Source: Enhygromyxa salina (GTDB taxonomy: Bacteria > Myxococcota_A > Polyangia > Nannocystales > Nannocystaceae). From it: 64,000 nucleotides of DNA. Both the position numbers and the translations under genes were made by a program. Position 1 is the stretch's first letter. Every line of letters starts with the position of its first letter. Positions 47,266 through 55,891 of the stretch are shown here, piece after piece. Below the pieces are notes generated by a model. That model was not told the origin of the DNA, made no database searches, and saw nothing but the letters and a program-made list of their open reading frames with translations. The DNA lies in the NCBI RefSeq assembly GCF_000737335.2, contig NZ_JMCC02000042.1, forward strand, positions 3,246 through 67,245, read 5' to 3'.

Positions 47266-48087
47266 ATGACAAAGGAAGTTGTGACTCGGTTTTCAGTGAG
47301 CCTGGGTGTGGTGCTGGTCGGCGCTGGGTGTGTCGCCGAGGACGACGGCGCAAACCCATTTGGCGATGGTGTCGACACCTACATCACCTATGGCACGGAC
47401 AGCGGCGACGGAGACGGCGATCCGTCTGGTGATGGCGACGCGGACACCGATCCAACCGGCGATGGTGACCCAAGCACGACGGACAACGGCGACGGAGATT
47501 CCGGCCCGGGTGACGGCGACGGCGAGCCCACCACCGGCGACGGCGACGGCGATCCCTGCAACGGCGACAGCCCCTACATGGGCGGCTGGGACATTGGCTG
47601 TTGCCAGAACCAGGTTGCGCCCGGCGGCTGGCAACCCGGCCAGATCGGCCCCGGCACCGTGGTCCCCGACTGGACCTTCAACGACCAGTTTGGCGACGCG
47701 GTCCGCCTGTACGACTTCTGCCACGAGGCCATCTACTTCGAATATGTAGCCCTGTGGTGCGGCTCTTGCCAAGCGATGGCACCCGCGGTCGCGGGCCTGT
47801 TCAACCAATACGACGCACAAGGTCTCATGACGCTCAGCTACATGAGCGAGAACGGCTCGGGCGGGCCCGCGGCGCAGGCCGACGTGGTCGCGTGGGCCAG
47901 TCAGTACGGACAAGACGGTCTGGTCGTGTACAGCAACCACCAGGACGTCTGGTACCCGTTCGGCGTCAGCCAAGGCGGCAACAGCTGGTCGATCTCGCTG
48001 CCTGGCACGATGCTGCTCGAGCCCGGCATGAAGATCACGAAGATGGGCGTGCCCTCCAATGCCGAGATCCAGGCCGCGCTCCCGTAG
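47266..48087 (+). CDS. Thioredoxin-fold lipoprotein with Gly-Asp linker
   Basis: 273 residues. The signal peptide ends VGAGC (Cys22), followed by a Gly-Asp-rich linker (about residues 33-97). The C-terminal ~150 residues form a TlpA/thioredoxin-like domain with active site WCGSC (Trp164, Cys165, Cys168) and a cis-Pro-like ISLPGTMLLEPG. The CxxC pair suggests thiol-disulfide exchange at the surface or in the periplasm, possibly on the many Cys-rich lipoproteins of this genome (inference). The ATG at 47266 starts a clean signal peptide. A strong terminator follows at 48107-48144, so it is probably monocistronic. Confidence 0.9.
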   Translation: MTKEVVTRFSVSLGVVLVGAGCVAEDDGANPFGDGVDTYITYGTDSGDGDGDPSGDGDADTDPTGDGDPSTTDNGDGDSGPGDGDGEPTTGDGDGDPCNGDSPYMGGWDIGCCQNQVAPGGWQPGQIGPGTVVPDWTFNDQFGDAVRLYDFCHEAIYFEYVALWCGSCQAMAPAVAGLFNQYDAQGLMTLSYMSENGSGGPAAQADVVAWASQYGQDGLVVYSNHQDVWYPFGVSQGGNSWSISLPGTMLLEPGMKITKMGVPSNAEIQAALP

Positions 48088-48106
48088 GCTGGTTCACCCC
48101 GAAAAC

Positions 48107-48144
48107 GCGCGTTGTTCTGGACCGGCAGAACAGCGTGCGTTTTT
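48107..48144 (+). terminator. Rho-independent terminator after the thioredoxin-fold gene
   Basis: Arms GCGCGTTGTTCTG (48107-48119) and CAGAACAGCGTGC (48126-48138) pair over 13 positions with two G-T pairs, loop GACCGG, then GTTTTT. It sits 20 bases after the stop codon and before the TonB-dependent receptor promoter region. Confidence 0.85.
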
Positions 48145-48257
48145 CGTTGGTTGGTCGTGGTGCAGACCGCAAAACCGTCGCCAGCGAAATATGGAGACAG
48201 AGTTAGACACAACCCGCGACGGCACCAGCGTTGTAGCCGTCGTGGGAGCAGCACCGA

Positions 48258-51200
48258 ATGCGAAGAACTCTCCGGTTAGCGATCTTCCTGTCCGTCGCCG
48301 CGGTGACAACTTCACAGGTTGCCATTGTGCCGACCGCCCAGGCGGCGAACGACGCGGTGCTGACCGGGGTGATCCGCAATCCCGAGACCGGCGAGGGGAT
48401 CGAGGGCGCGATCGTCATCATCACGGGCGAGAAGCTGCAGGGCGAGCGGACCATGACAACGGACGCGACCGGGTTTTACCGGGTCCCCAACCTTCCGCCA
48501 GGCACCTACGAAGTCACGATCAAGTACCTCAATAGCAGGGACAAGCACCGCAAGAACATTCAGCTGCGGGCTGGCACCACGACGCGAGTCGACTTCACGC
48601 TGCGCCTCGTCGAAGAGGAGACCGTGGTCATCGTGACCTCGCCGCCCGTCGACACCGCCTCGAGCTCGACCGGCTTGGCGCTTGACCGCGAGATGCTCCG
48701 ACGGGTCCCGATCGCCCAGCCAACCGGGAAGGGCGGCGCCAATCGTTCGTTCGAGTCTGTGGCCGAGGCCACGCCGGGGGCCAGCTCGGACCTCTACGGC
48801 ACCTCGGTCGCGGGGACCAGCTCGCCAGAGAACAAGTACTATGTTGATGGTCTGTCTGTGAATGATCCAGGGTTTGGACTGAACGGTACGGCGCTGACAG
48901 TCGAATTTCTGGAGGAGGTCCGGGTCGAGGCCGGTGGCTACATGCCCGAGTTTGGCCGGGCGACAGGCGGCATCATCAATGCGGTGACCAAGACCGGGTC
49001 CAATCAGTTTCATGGCGGCGTGTGGCTGTTCTATACCCCCGGTGGGCTCGAGGGATACCGCAAGCCACCGGTCCGCGAGGGCGTGACGATTCAGGCCGAG
49101 CGGCAGCTGCTGTGGCTGGGCGACACCGGCTTTGACATGGGCGGGCGAATTGTCCGGGACAAGCTGTGGTTCTATGGCGGCGTCAGCGTCTCGCACACGA
49201 GCTACGACATCAAGACCACCTGGAACCGGCGGGCCCTCAACGAGGACACGGGTGAGGTTCGGACGGACCCCACCACGGGGTTTAGCATCACGGAGCGGAT
49301 TCCTGGCACCGAGGTTCATCGCAAGGCCCAAGGCACAACAGTGCAAGCGCTGGGCAAGCTGACCTACACGCCAGCCAAGAATCATACGCTGGAGCTGCTT
49401 GGCATCTATGCGCCCACGCTCTCGGGTGGCAACGGCACATACGGCTTGGACGCGAGCACGGGCAGCCCCGAGGTCTCCTCGGTGTTGGGTACCTACGGGA
49501 CCTTGGCGCACCGCTATCGTGATGACGCCACCGACCTGCAGCTCGAGTGGAACGTGCTGGCCGACGACAACCGCTGGGACATCACGACGATCGTTGGCTG
49601 GCACCACCAGGTCAACCAAAGCATGCCGGTTGACGGCAGCAAGCTAGGGACCGGCGAGGGCCTGGCCGGGGTTCCGGCGACCGTGTATCGGCGCAGCAGC
49701 CCCGAGTATCACTCGGTCACGGACTTTGTCGACTTGCCCCCGAACGCGGCTGACAACGCCTGTGATCCTTGGGTGGACCCCGTTGACGCCAGCAATCGTA
49801 CGGTCACATGCCCGGCCACCGCGTTTCGCGTGGGCGGCCCCGGGTTCTTGTACGACCGCCGGCTCAACCGCCTGCAAGTGCGCTCGACGGCGGCCCGGCT
49901 GCTGACCGGGGCCGGTCACCACCTCATCAAGTTTGGCATCGACTTCGAGTACATGCAGTACGACAGCGAGCGCGGCTACTCGGGCACCACGATCTACCGC
50001 GAGAGCCCGAATGGGGCCTACTTCGTAGACTATCGGCGCTATGGCTATCTTACCGGGCCCGACGAGGTTCAGGTATTGCCCTCGTTGCAGTGGAGCGTGT
50101 TCTCGACCACGATCGGCGGGTTCGTCCAGGACAGCTGGTCGATCATGGACAAGGTCACGCTCAACGCCGGCCTGCGCTACGACGCGCAGCAGCTGTTTGG
50201 TGGCGACGGCCTGCTGTCGCTGGCGCTGCCCAATCAGGTCTCGCCGCGGCTTGGCTTGATCTGGGACCCCACGCAGGTCGGCAAGGCCAAGATCTTCGCC
50301 AACTACGCTCGCTTCTATCAGAGCGTGCCGCTCAATCTGGCCGACCGCGCGGGCTCGGGTGAGCCCGGCGTGCGCCGCTTGTATGACGCCGATCTGTGCA
50401 ATCCAGCCGACCCCGAGAGCGAGGCCAACGTGTGCCAGTCGGACGCGAGCCGGCTGGTGGTCGGCGGCGCCGCGGATCCAGATCGCTATTGGTCGGCGTT
50501 TGGCGCGGGCAAGACCGCGATCGACCCCGACTTGAAGCCGCAATCGAGCGACGAGATCGTCGCCGGTGGCGAGTACGAGATCATCCCGGGCGGCAAGATC
50601 GGGCTGAACTACACGCACCGCTGGCTCAGCCGCGTGATCGAAGACATGAGCCGCGACGAGGCGACGACCTACTTCATTGGCAACCCGGGCTATGGGATCG
50701 CCAAGGACTTCCCCAAGGGGCGACGGGTCTACGATGCGGTGATCCTGTACTTCGACAAGCGCTTCGCGGGCAATTGGATGGTCTCGGGCAGCTACACCCT
50801 GGCGTGGCTGCGGGGCAACATCGCAGGCTTGTTTCGCCCCGAGACCGGCCAACTCGATCCCAACATCAACTCGGACTTTGACCTGATCTCGCTGCTCGCC
50901 AATCGCTTTGGGCCGCTGCCGGGCGACCGCCGGCATACGCTCAAGGTGTTTGGCGCAGGCGAGATCGCGCTGGGTCAGGGGCACACCCTGATGCTAGGCG
51001 GCGCGTTTCGGGCGTCCTCTGGCGGGCCCACCAACGTGCTTGGCTCGCATGAGCTGTACGGAACCGGCGAGGCGTTCTTGGTCCCGCGCGGGGACGGCGA
51101 GCGGCTGCCCTGGGTGTTTCGGATAGACACCAACATTGGCTACCGAAAGTACTTCACCGAGCACCTGACCATGGACTTGACCATGGACGTGTTCAACGTC

Positions 51201-51401
51201 GTCAACTTCCAGGCCGTGACCGGGATCGATCAGAACTACACATTCTCGGACGTGGTCCCGATCCCGGGGGGGAGCCTCGAAGACCTCGACCGTCACACCG
51301 ACGCGGGCGGCGATCCGATTGACCGAAACCCCAACTTTGGCAAGCCAACCGCGTTTCAGTCGCCGCGGCTGTTTCGGTTTGGCGTGCGCCTGAACTTTTG
51401 A
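48258..51401 (+). CDS. TonB-dependent receptor with N-terminal carboxypeptidase-like domain
   Basis: 1047 residues. A signal peptide (MRRTLRLAIFLSVAAV to AQA) precedes a carboxypeptidase-regulatory-like beta domain at about 33-115 (GVIRNPETGEGIEGAIVII, TDATGFYRVPNLPPGTYEVTI). The plug domain includes NKYYVDGLSVNDPGFGLNG and GGYMPEFGRATGGIINAVTKTGS. A 22-strand barrel follows with the typical C-terminus LFRFGVRLNF ending in Phe. The substrate is not identifiable. It lies upstream of a lipoprotein (15-base gap) and a small membrane protein on the same strand, probably one operon. A GGGAG lies before the ATG. No TonB/ExbBD genes are nearby. Confidence 0.94.
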   Translation: MRRTLRLAIFLSVAAVTTSQVAIVPTAQAANDAVLTGVIRNPETGEGIEGAIVIITGEKLQGERTMTTDATGFYRVPNLPPGTYEVTIKYLNSRDKHRKNIQLRAGTTTRVDFTLRLVEEETVVIVTSPPVDTASSSTGLALDREMLRRVPIAQPTGKGGANRSFESVAEATPGASSDLYGTSVAGTSSPENKYYVDGLSVNDPGFGLNGTALTVEFLEEVRVEAGGYMPEFGRATGGIINAVTKTGSNQFHGGVWLFYTPGGLEGYRKPPVREGVTIQAERQLLWLGDTGFDMGGRIVRDKLWFYGGVSVSHTSYDIKTTWNRRALNEDTGEVRTDPTTGFSITERIPGTEVHRKAQGTTVQALGKLTYTPAKNHTLELLGIYAPTLSGGNGTYGLDASTGSPEVSSVLGTYGTLAHRYRDDATDLQLEWNVLADDNRWDITTIVGWHHQVNQSMPVDGSKLGTGEGLAGVPATVYRRSSPEYHSVTDFVDLPPNAADNACDPWVDPVDASNRTVTCPATAFRVGGPGFLYDRRLNRLQVRSTAARLLTGAGHHLIKFGIDFEYMQYDSERGYSGTTIYRESPNGAYFVDYRRYGYLTGPDEVQVLPSLQWSVFSTTIGGFVQDSWSIMDKVTLNAGLRYDAQQLFGGDGLLSLALPNQVSPRLGLIWDPTQVGKAKIFANYARFYQSVPLNLADRAGSGEPGVRRLYDADLCNPADPESEANVCQSDASRLVVGGAADPDRYWSAFGAGKTAIDPDLKPQSSDEIVAGGEYEIIPGGKIGLNYTHRWLSRVIEDMSRDEATTYFIGNPGYGIAKDFPKGRRVYDAVILYFDKRFAGNWMVSGSYTLAWLRGNIAGLFRPETGQLDPNINSDFDLISLLANRFGPLPGDRRHTLKVFGAGEIALGQGHTLMLGGAFRASSGGPTNVLGSHELYGTGEAFLVPRGDGERLPWVFRIDTNIGYRKYFTEHLTMDLTMDVFNVVNFQAVTGIDQNYTFSDVVPIPGGSLEDLDRHTDAGGDPIDRNPNFGKPTAFQSPRLFRFGVRLNF

Positions 51402-51416
51402 ACGGAGTGACCCACG

Positions 51417-52154
51417 ATGACTCGACCCACGATGTTCTGGATGGTCTTGTTGCTTGCGACCGGCTGCGCGCAGCCAGTCATCAACTGCACGAGCGCGCAC
51501 GGGTACTTTGCGGTGGAGTATGTGCTCACGCAGGGTGACCCGGCGTCGAGCTGCGGGCAGCTCGAGGGTGACGTGCTGGGCATGCAGACCTACCCGCAAC
51601 CGGGCGGCAAGAACGGCACGCCCGACTACCGCAACGCGATCGTGGCGATCCGCCCAGAGTCGCTTGGGGCGATGATCAAGTACGCGACGGACCGCGGCGC
51701 CATTGACGGCGATGATGTGTCGCCCAACGCGAACGCGCTTGGCAAGTTTGGTCAGGGGTTTCCAACCGACGACGACTTTTGCCTGGTCGATCGGGTTCAG
51801 CGAGCGTCTGTCTCGCTGCCGGAGATCGAGGCGGTGCCGGATGACCCGAACACGCCGGACGAAGACGAGAGCCAGCCCGCGCAGCCGGCCGCCGAGATCG
51901 CGTACCAGTGGAGCCGCGCACGCTTCGTGGTCTCGGCCGACGCCCAGGGGACCCAATTCGAGGCTGACCTCGAGTACACCCGAGACGGCTGCACCGCTTC
52001 GTATCACGCGGTTGGTCTGTACCCGGCCGTGAGCTGCGAGAGCGACGCCGAGTGCGACGACGACAAGAACGGGATCAACCCCGACTTTGCGGTCCGGTGC
52101 AACACCGAGCTTGGGCTCTGTGTGCTGGATGGACCGTTGCCGGCCTACGAGTGA
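51417..52154 (+). CDS. Lipoprotein in the TonB-dependent receptor operon
   Basis: 245 residues. The signal peptide MTRPTMFWMVLLLATGC ends in a lipobox. The mature protein has eight Cys and no recognised domain (YFAVEYVLTQGDPASSCGQ, IVAIRPESLGAMIKY, DDDFCLVDRVQRASVSLPEIEAVPDDP). The C-terminal region has a Cys-rich SCESDAECDDDKNG motif. Its position 15 bases after the receptor suggests a substrate-binding or accessory surface lipoprotein, in the manner of SusD-like partners (an analogy only, not homology). Confidence 0.8.
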   Translation: MTRPTMFWMVLLLATGCAQPVINCTSAHGYFAVEYVLTQGDPASSCGQLEGDVLGMQTYPQPGGKNGTPDYRNAIVAIRPESLGAMIKYATDRGAIDGDDVSPNANALGKFGQGFPTDDDFCLVDRVQRASVSLPEIEAVPDDPNTPDEDESQPAQPAAEIAYQWSRARFVVSADAQGTQFEADLEYTRDGCTASYHAVGLYPAVSCESDAECDDDKNGINPDFAVRCNTELGLCVLDGPLPAYE

Positions 52155-52171
52155 GACCGCGGAGCAAGCAA

Positions 52172-52798
52172 ATGCGAAATGTGACGATGTATCGAGCGGG
52201 TGTTTGGCGTGGGTGTTTGGCGCTGACGACCGCGCTGGCGCTGGCGCTCGCGCCGGTCACGGTGAACGCCGCCGAGCCACCGCGCGCGGATGAGGTGGAG
52301 GTCGGCGAACCCGAGCCGGCTGCTGAGCCTGCTGAGCCCGATGTTGCCGAGACCGCGGGCGAGTCGGGCGAGTCGACGCTTGCTCCGCCAAAACTCGAGT
52401 CAGCGGCAGCGCCGGCTCAGGGTCCCGCGCCAGCTGCCGAGTTGCAGCCACCCCCGGTCGCAGCGCCCCGGGTCGCAACCCGGACTGTACGCAGGACTGG
52501 CGTGGGCCTGCTGATCACCGGTGGTGTGGTGGCAACCACCGGCATGGGCATGACGATCGCGTTCACGATCCTCGGCGACCAGCTGCAGGAGCGAGAAGAC
52601 CCGGCGATCGCGGACATCGAGCAGCGCGATGACATGGCGCGGATCGGCGGGGTCTTGTTGGTCTCGGGTCTCGCGTTCGTCGCCGCTGGCGGGATCGTGT
52701 TTGCCAGCGCGGCCAGGCGCAAGGGGCTGACGCGAACCGAGGCGAGGATTCGGATCGCGCCAGCGGTGGGCGGCGTGCTCGTGTCCGGGCAGTTTTAG
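52172..52798 (+). CDS. Exported protein with Pro/Ala linker and two membrane helices
   Basis: 208 residues from MRNVTMYRAG, preceded by GGAG. A signal peptide (LALTTALALALAPVTVNA) is followed by an acidic Glu/Pro/Ala linker. Two hydrophobic segments (VGLLITGGVVATTGMGMTIAFTIL and GGVLLVSGLAFVAAGGIVFASA) and a short basic C-terminus complete it. It resembles the membrane protein of the kinase operon (23603-24451) in layout, but similarity is only of type. It is the third gene after the TonB-dependent receptor; the role is unknown. Confidence 0.75.
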   Translation: MRNVTMYRAGVWRGCLALTTALALALAPVTVNAAEPPRADEVEVGEPEPAAEPAEPDVAETAGESGESTLAPPKLESAAAPAQGPAPAAELQPPPVAAPRVATRTVRRTGVGLLITGGVVATTGMGMTIAFTILGDQLQEREDPAIADIEQRDDMARIGGVLLVSGLAFVAAGGIVFASAARRKGLTRTEARIRIAPAVGGVLVSGQF

Positions 52799-52813
52799 TC
52801 TGGGAGGGGGCGA

Positions 52814-52852
52814 GTGGGTCCGCCGCGTGGGTCCGCCGAGTGGGTCCGCCGA
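52814..52852. repeat. 13-bp tandem repeat, three copies
   Basis: GTGGGTCCGCCG followed by C or A occurs three times (52814, 52827, 52840), with a decayed fourth at 52853. It lies between the convergent ends of the TonB-receptor operon and the small Cys protein gene, so it may be a neutral intergenic repeat. Confidence 0.9.
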
Positions 52853-52878
52853 GTGGCTCTGTAAGTCGCGACTGAGCG

Positions 52879-53058
52879 CTACCCCGGAATCAGCTTGATG
52901 TGCTTGCCGTGCTCCGCCCGCATGTAGGCCGCATATTCCTCGGCCGCGCCTGGCTCACCGCGTTCAATGCGAACGTAGAAATTGCAACGCTCGCACGATA
53001 CACAGTTGCCAGAATAGTGGTCCCACAGCTGCTTCATGTGTTTGGGGCTCAACTTCAT
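52879..53058 (-). CDS. Small protein with CxxCxxC motif
   Basis: 59 residues starting MKLSPKHMKQLWDHYSG and containing CVSCERCNFY. Three Cys in seven residues suggest metal binding, or attachment to iron-sulfur or zinc. The start ATG overlaps the stop of the DUF2934 gene upstream (ATGA), indicating translational coupling. The family is not recognised. It is the last gene of an operon whose first gene is the ATP-grasp lipoprotein. Confidence 0.72.
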   Translation of the reverse strand: MKLSPKHMKQLWDHYSGNCVSCERCNFYVRIERGEPGAAEEYAAYMRAEHGKHIKLIPG

Positions 53059-53369
53059 GGCGTGCTTGGTTCCTCCAATGGTCGAAGCGCGCGCTGAGCC
53101 GCTGCCTCGAGCTCGGCCTTGGCCTGGTGCCAGTGTTGCTCGGCGTCGCCCGCTCGCCCCGCGGCCATCCAGATCATGTAGGCGCGCTCCCGGATCTGCG
53201 CCTCGTCGATCTGCGGCAGCGCCAGCAGCTGCGGACATTGCTGCGAGGCCGGGTTGTAGGGCGGGGTCACAAACCAGCTCTGGCGCCCAACGGGCACCCC
53301 TCGGTGGCGGTAGCAGCCCGCGCGCAGCGGGCAGCCGTCGCCCGGGCACATGGTGATGTCGTAGGGCAC
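53055..53369 (-). CDS. DUF2934-containing small protein
   Basis: 104 residues from GTG at 53369. An N-terminal Cys-containing part (CPGDGCPLRAGCYRHRG) precedes a DUF2934-like helix pair (IRERAYMIWMAAGRAGDAEQHW), a short conserved domain of unknown function. It starts one base after the stop of the ATP-grasp lipoprotein gene (53371) and overlaps the small Cys protein downstream, so the three form a tight operon. The function is unknown; the N-terminal Cys and His may bind a metal. Confidence 0.78.
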   Translation of the reverse strand: MPYDITMCPGDGCPLRAGCYRHRGVPVGRQSWFVTPPYNPASQQCPQLLALPQIDEAQIRERAYMIWMAAGRAGDAEQHWHQAKAELEAAAQRALRPLEEPSTP

Positions 53370-53370
53370 G

Positions 53371-55383
53371 TCAGTTCCCCAACCCCGGGTGTGGGCGGGC
53401 CTGCTTGATCCACAGCACCGGCTCGTCCAGCGTCTCGACGTCGTCGAATTTGAACTCCACGTCCATGGCGTACCACCCGTCTTCGTTGGGCGGATACACG
53501 TCGGCGAAGAAGCTGTGGATCTTCGCCAGCGCGGTCCCCAGCGCGTAGAGCTCGGCGTTTGTCAGCACGTTCTCGCCCGCGGGTACCAGGTTGGAGTGCG
53601 TGACAAACACGACCGGCTGGCCGGGAAAGTCGAAGTGGTAGATCAGCTCGTCGGTTGTGACGCCGGGATCGGGTGAGACCACCGACGCCTCGCCCTCTTG
53701 CACGTTGATGTAGAAGCCCGGCTCGGCGCCGGTCTGATCAAAAATGTTGGCGGTCAGCGCGACGCCGTTGGCCTCTTCGTCGGGGAACGAATTGTGGCAC
53801 AGCAAGGACATGCCCACGGCGGTGTGCTCGATCGACCGATACTCGCGCTCTTCGAACGCGCGAAAGTACCAGACGCTCGCCCAGACCTTGCGGATCGCGT
53901 CTTCAATTGGTTCGTCGAGCGAGCCTAGCGAACCCGACGCAGAGGTGTACAAGCCCGCGCCCGTGAACCCCTCGAGATCCTCGGCGTTGGTGCTCGAGCG
54001 AAACCGCATGCGAACGCCGGGGTACTCGGCCTCGAGCTTGGCCGTGAGCGCAGCCATGAACGCGGCGTTGATCGGGGCCGCGCGCATGTCATCGCGCAGG
54101 GCCTTCAGCATTTGGTCGCGGGTCGCGGCGTCACCCGTGAACGCATCGTCCGCGAGCATCTGAGCAATCCGCAGGTCAAAGCCGTTCTCGACCAAGAACT
54201 GATCATAGAAATACACGGGTATGGCGAACGCCTTGGGTGGGTTGAGCTCGGGCCCGATCAAGGGCAGCACCGCGAAGTTGCTGGCCTTTCCGCCGAACGC
54301 CGGGATCGCCTTGTCGATCGCGTTGGCGACGCTGAGTGCTGGGTCGAGCACGTCCTCGATGTCCGTGATCTGCGTGACCGACAGATCCTTGGCGGGCACG
54401 CCAACCATCTCGGGCCGGTTGGCCTCCCACCACGCGTCGGCCTGGGCTTGGGTGACCTCTTCGATCTCCCAGCTGTCGGCCGTGACCGCAAATCGCACCC
54501 ACTTGTCTTCCAGCGCGCGCAGGGTCTCGTGGGTGAAGGCTTCACGCAGGCCAAGGTTGGGCGTGCCGCGGTTTTGGCTGAGCACGTTGATGTGCGACAG
54601 CGGGGTCTGAAACTCGGCCGTGATGATCCCCGAGACGACGGAGATGTCATTTGGCACCGCGTCGAGCACCACGACGTCGCGGAAGGTCACGTAGTTGGTC
54701 TCGAGCTCGGCGGCGGTGCTGAAGATCAGCTTGGCGTAGGTCTCACCCGTGTTCAGGATCTGGAATTGCTGACCCGCGTACAGCTCGTCGGTGGTGATGA
54801 TCTTGACCGAGTCCGGCAGCTTCTCGGCCTCGAGCTCGACGGCCTGGGAGGTTGGGTGAAAGTACAGCTCCTCGCCGATCCACGTGGACGCGGCGAGCTT
54901 TTCGTACGAAAGCTGGATCTGCGCCGCGCTCATTGTGTCGTAGGGCGAGATCTCGTAGGTGTAGACTGCGGGCCCGTCGTAGTAGGTGAGCGCGCCCAGC
55001 AAGAAGCGACGGCCCGGCGAGTAGTACTCGGACTCGTTGAAGCTCGCGAGCTGCGGCACGATCGGGCTGCCGCCACCGGACAGATGCTTGAACGCGAAGT
55101 CCCAGTGGATTGGGTACTTGCTGGTGTCTTGAACATACAGCTGGCCGTCAAAGCTGTCGTACACGGTCTTGGCCGTGATCGCGGCGGCCTTGGTCGAGCT
55201 CGTTGGCAGCGTGGCCAGGCGCTCGTAGTCGGCGCGGCAGCCCAGCGTCTGGCTGTAGTCAACCTCGGTCGCGGGGTCGAGCACGCAGGCCCACTGCGGC
55301 TCGGGCTCGCCGCACGCACCAAGGCCAAGGCTCGAGACGAAGCCGAGCGCGAGCGCGAGAGAGGATGGAGACGGTTGGTGCAT
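53371..55383 (-). CDS. Lipoprotein with PEP-synthase-like ATP-grasp domain and swivelling-His domain
   Basis: 670 residues. The signal peptide (MHQPSPSSLALALGFVSSLGLGAC) has a lipobox at Cys24. About 200 residues of unknown sequence follow. A PEP-utilising His-domain-like block comes next, with TPLSHINVLSQNRGTP (His264). Last is a full PPDK/PEP-synthase N-terminal ATP-grasp domain: GGKASNFAVLPLIGPE (Lys366), RFRSSTNAEDLEGFTGAGLY and YAMDVEFKFDD ending WIKQARP. In classical enzymes the order is ATP-grasp, then His, then the PEP domain; here the His block comes first and the PEP-binding C-domain is absent. ATG at 55383 is preceded by GGGAGCC. The substrate outside the cytoplasm is unknown. Confidence 0.85.
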   Translation of the reverse strand: MHQPSPSSLALALGFVSSLGLGACGEPEPQWACVLDPATEVDYSQTLGCRADYERLATLPTSSTKAAAITAKTVYDSFDGQLYVQDTSKYPIHWDFAFKHLSGGGSPIVPQLASFNESEYYSPGRRFLLGALTYYDGPAVYTYEISPYDTMSAAQIQLSYEKLAASTWIGEELYFHPTSQAVELEAEKLPDSVKIITTDELYAGQQFQILNTGETYAKLIFSTAAELETNYVTFRDVVVLDAVPNDISVVSGIITAEFQTPLSHINVLSQNRGTPNLGLREAFTHETLRALEDKWVRFAVTADSWEIEEVTQAQADAWWEANRPEMVGVPAKDLSVTQITDIEDVLDPALSVANAIDKAIPAFGGKASNFAVLPLIGPELNPPKAFAIPVYFYDQFLVENGFDLRIAQMLADDAFTGDAATRDQMLKALRDDMRAAPINAAFMAALTAKLEAEYPGVRMRFRSSTNAEDLEGFTGAGLYTSASGSLGSLDEPIEDAIRKVWASVWYFRAFEEREYRSIEHTAVGMSLLCHNSFPDEEANGVALTANIFDQTGAEPGFYINVQEGEASVVSPDPGVTTDELIYHFDFPGQPVVFVTHSNLVPAGENVLTNAELYALGTALAKIHSFFADVYPPNEDGWYAMDVEFKFDDVETLDEPVLWIKQARPHPGLGN

Positions 55384-55504
55384 GGTCGAGGCTCCCAGAC
55401 GAGCCTGGGCGAGGGTTCTCACTTGCTCGTGAACGGCATCTGTTGGCTGGTTCGCGGTGAGAAGCGAGTTCATGACGAACAGCGCCAGGGTATCATTGCC
55501 GACG

Positions 55505-55891
55505 ATGAGCGATCTGCAATTGCGAAGCGAGACCGACGAGCACAGCCGGTCACGTCGGCGCGTGCGGACGTTGCGGGATCTGGTGGTGTTCCAGGTCAAG
55601 TTGTTGCTCGAGGGCTTCAAGGACATCGTGCTTGGCCCGCTGAGCCTGGGCGCCGCCTTGCTCGACTTCATCGCGGCCAAGCAGGCGCCCGATCGCTACT
55701 TGGACACCGTCATGCGGCTGGGCCGACGCTACGAGGACGCGCTCGATCTCTACGGCGCGCTCGGGGAGCCCGGCGAACCGGCCGAGGTGGGCGGGCCGGG
55801 GAGCGGCGAGCCAGCGCAGCTCGCGGTAGCGATCCCAGAGAACGCGAGCGTGGGCCCAGGTTCGGAGCGCGTCAGGGTCGATCTAGGTTGA
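55505..55891 (+). CDS. Conserved hypothetical protein
   Basis: 128 residues from MSDLQLRSETDEHSRS. A basic start is followed by an amphipathic helical section (VVFQVKLLLEGFKDIVLGPLSLGAALLDFIAAK) that could associate with membranes, then RYLDTVMRLGRRYEDALDLYGAL and a Gly/Pro/Glu tail. No family is recognised. It is divergent from the ATP-grasp lipoprotein. Its end overlaps the 3' end of the J-like gene by nine bases, tail to tail. Confidence 0.75.
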   Translation: MSDLQLRSETDEHSRSRRRVRTLRDLVVFQVKLLLEGFKDIVLGPLSLGAALLDFIAAKQAPDRYLDTVMRLGRRYEDALDLYGALGEPGEPAEVGGPGSGEPAQLAVAIPENASVGPGSERVRVDLG

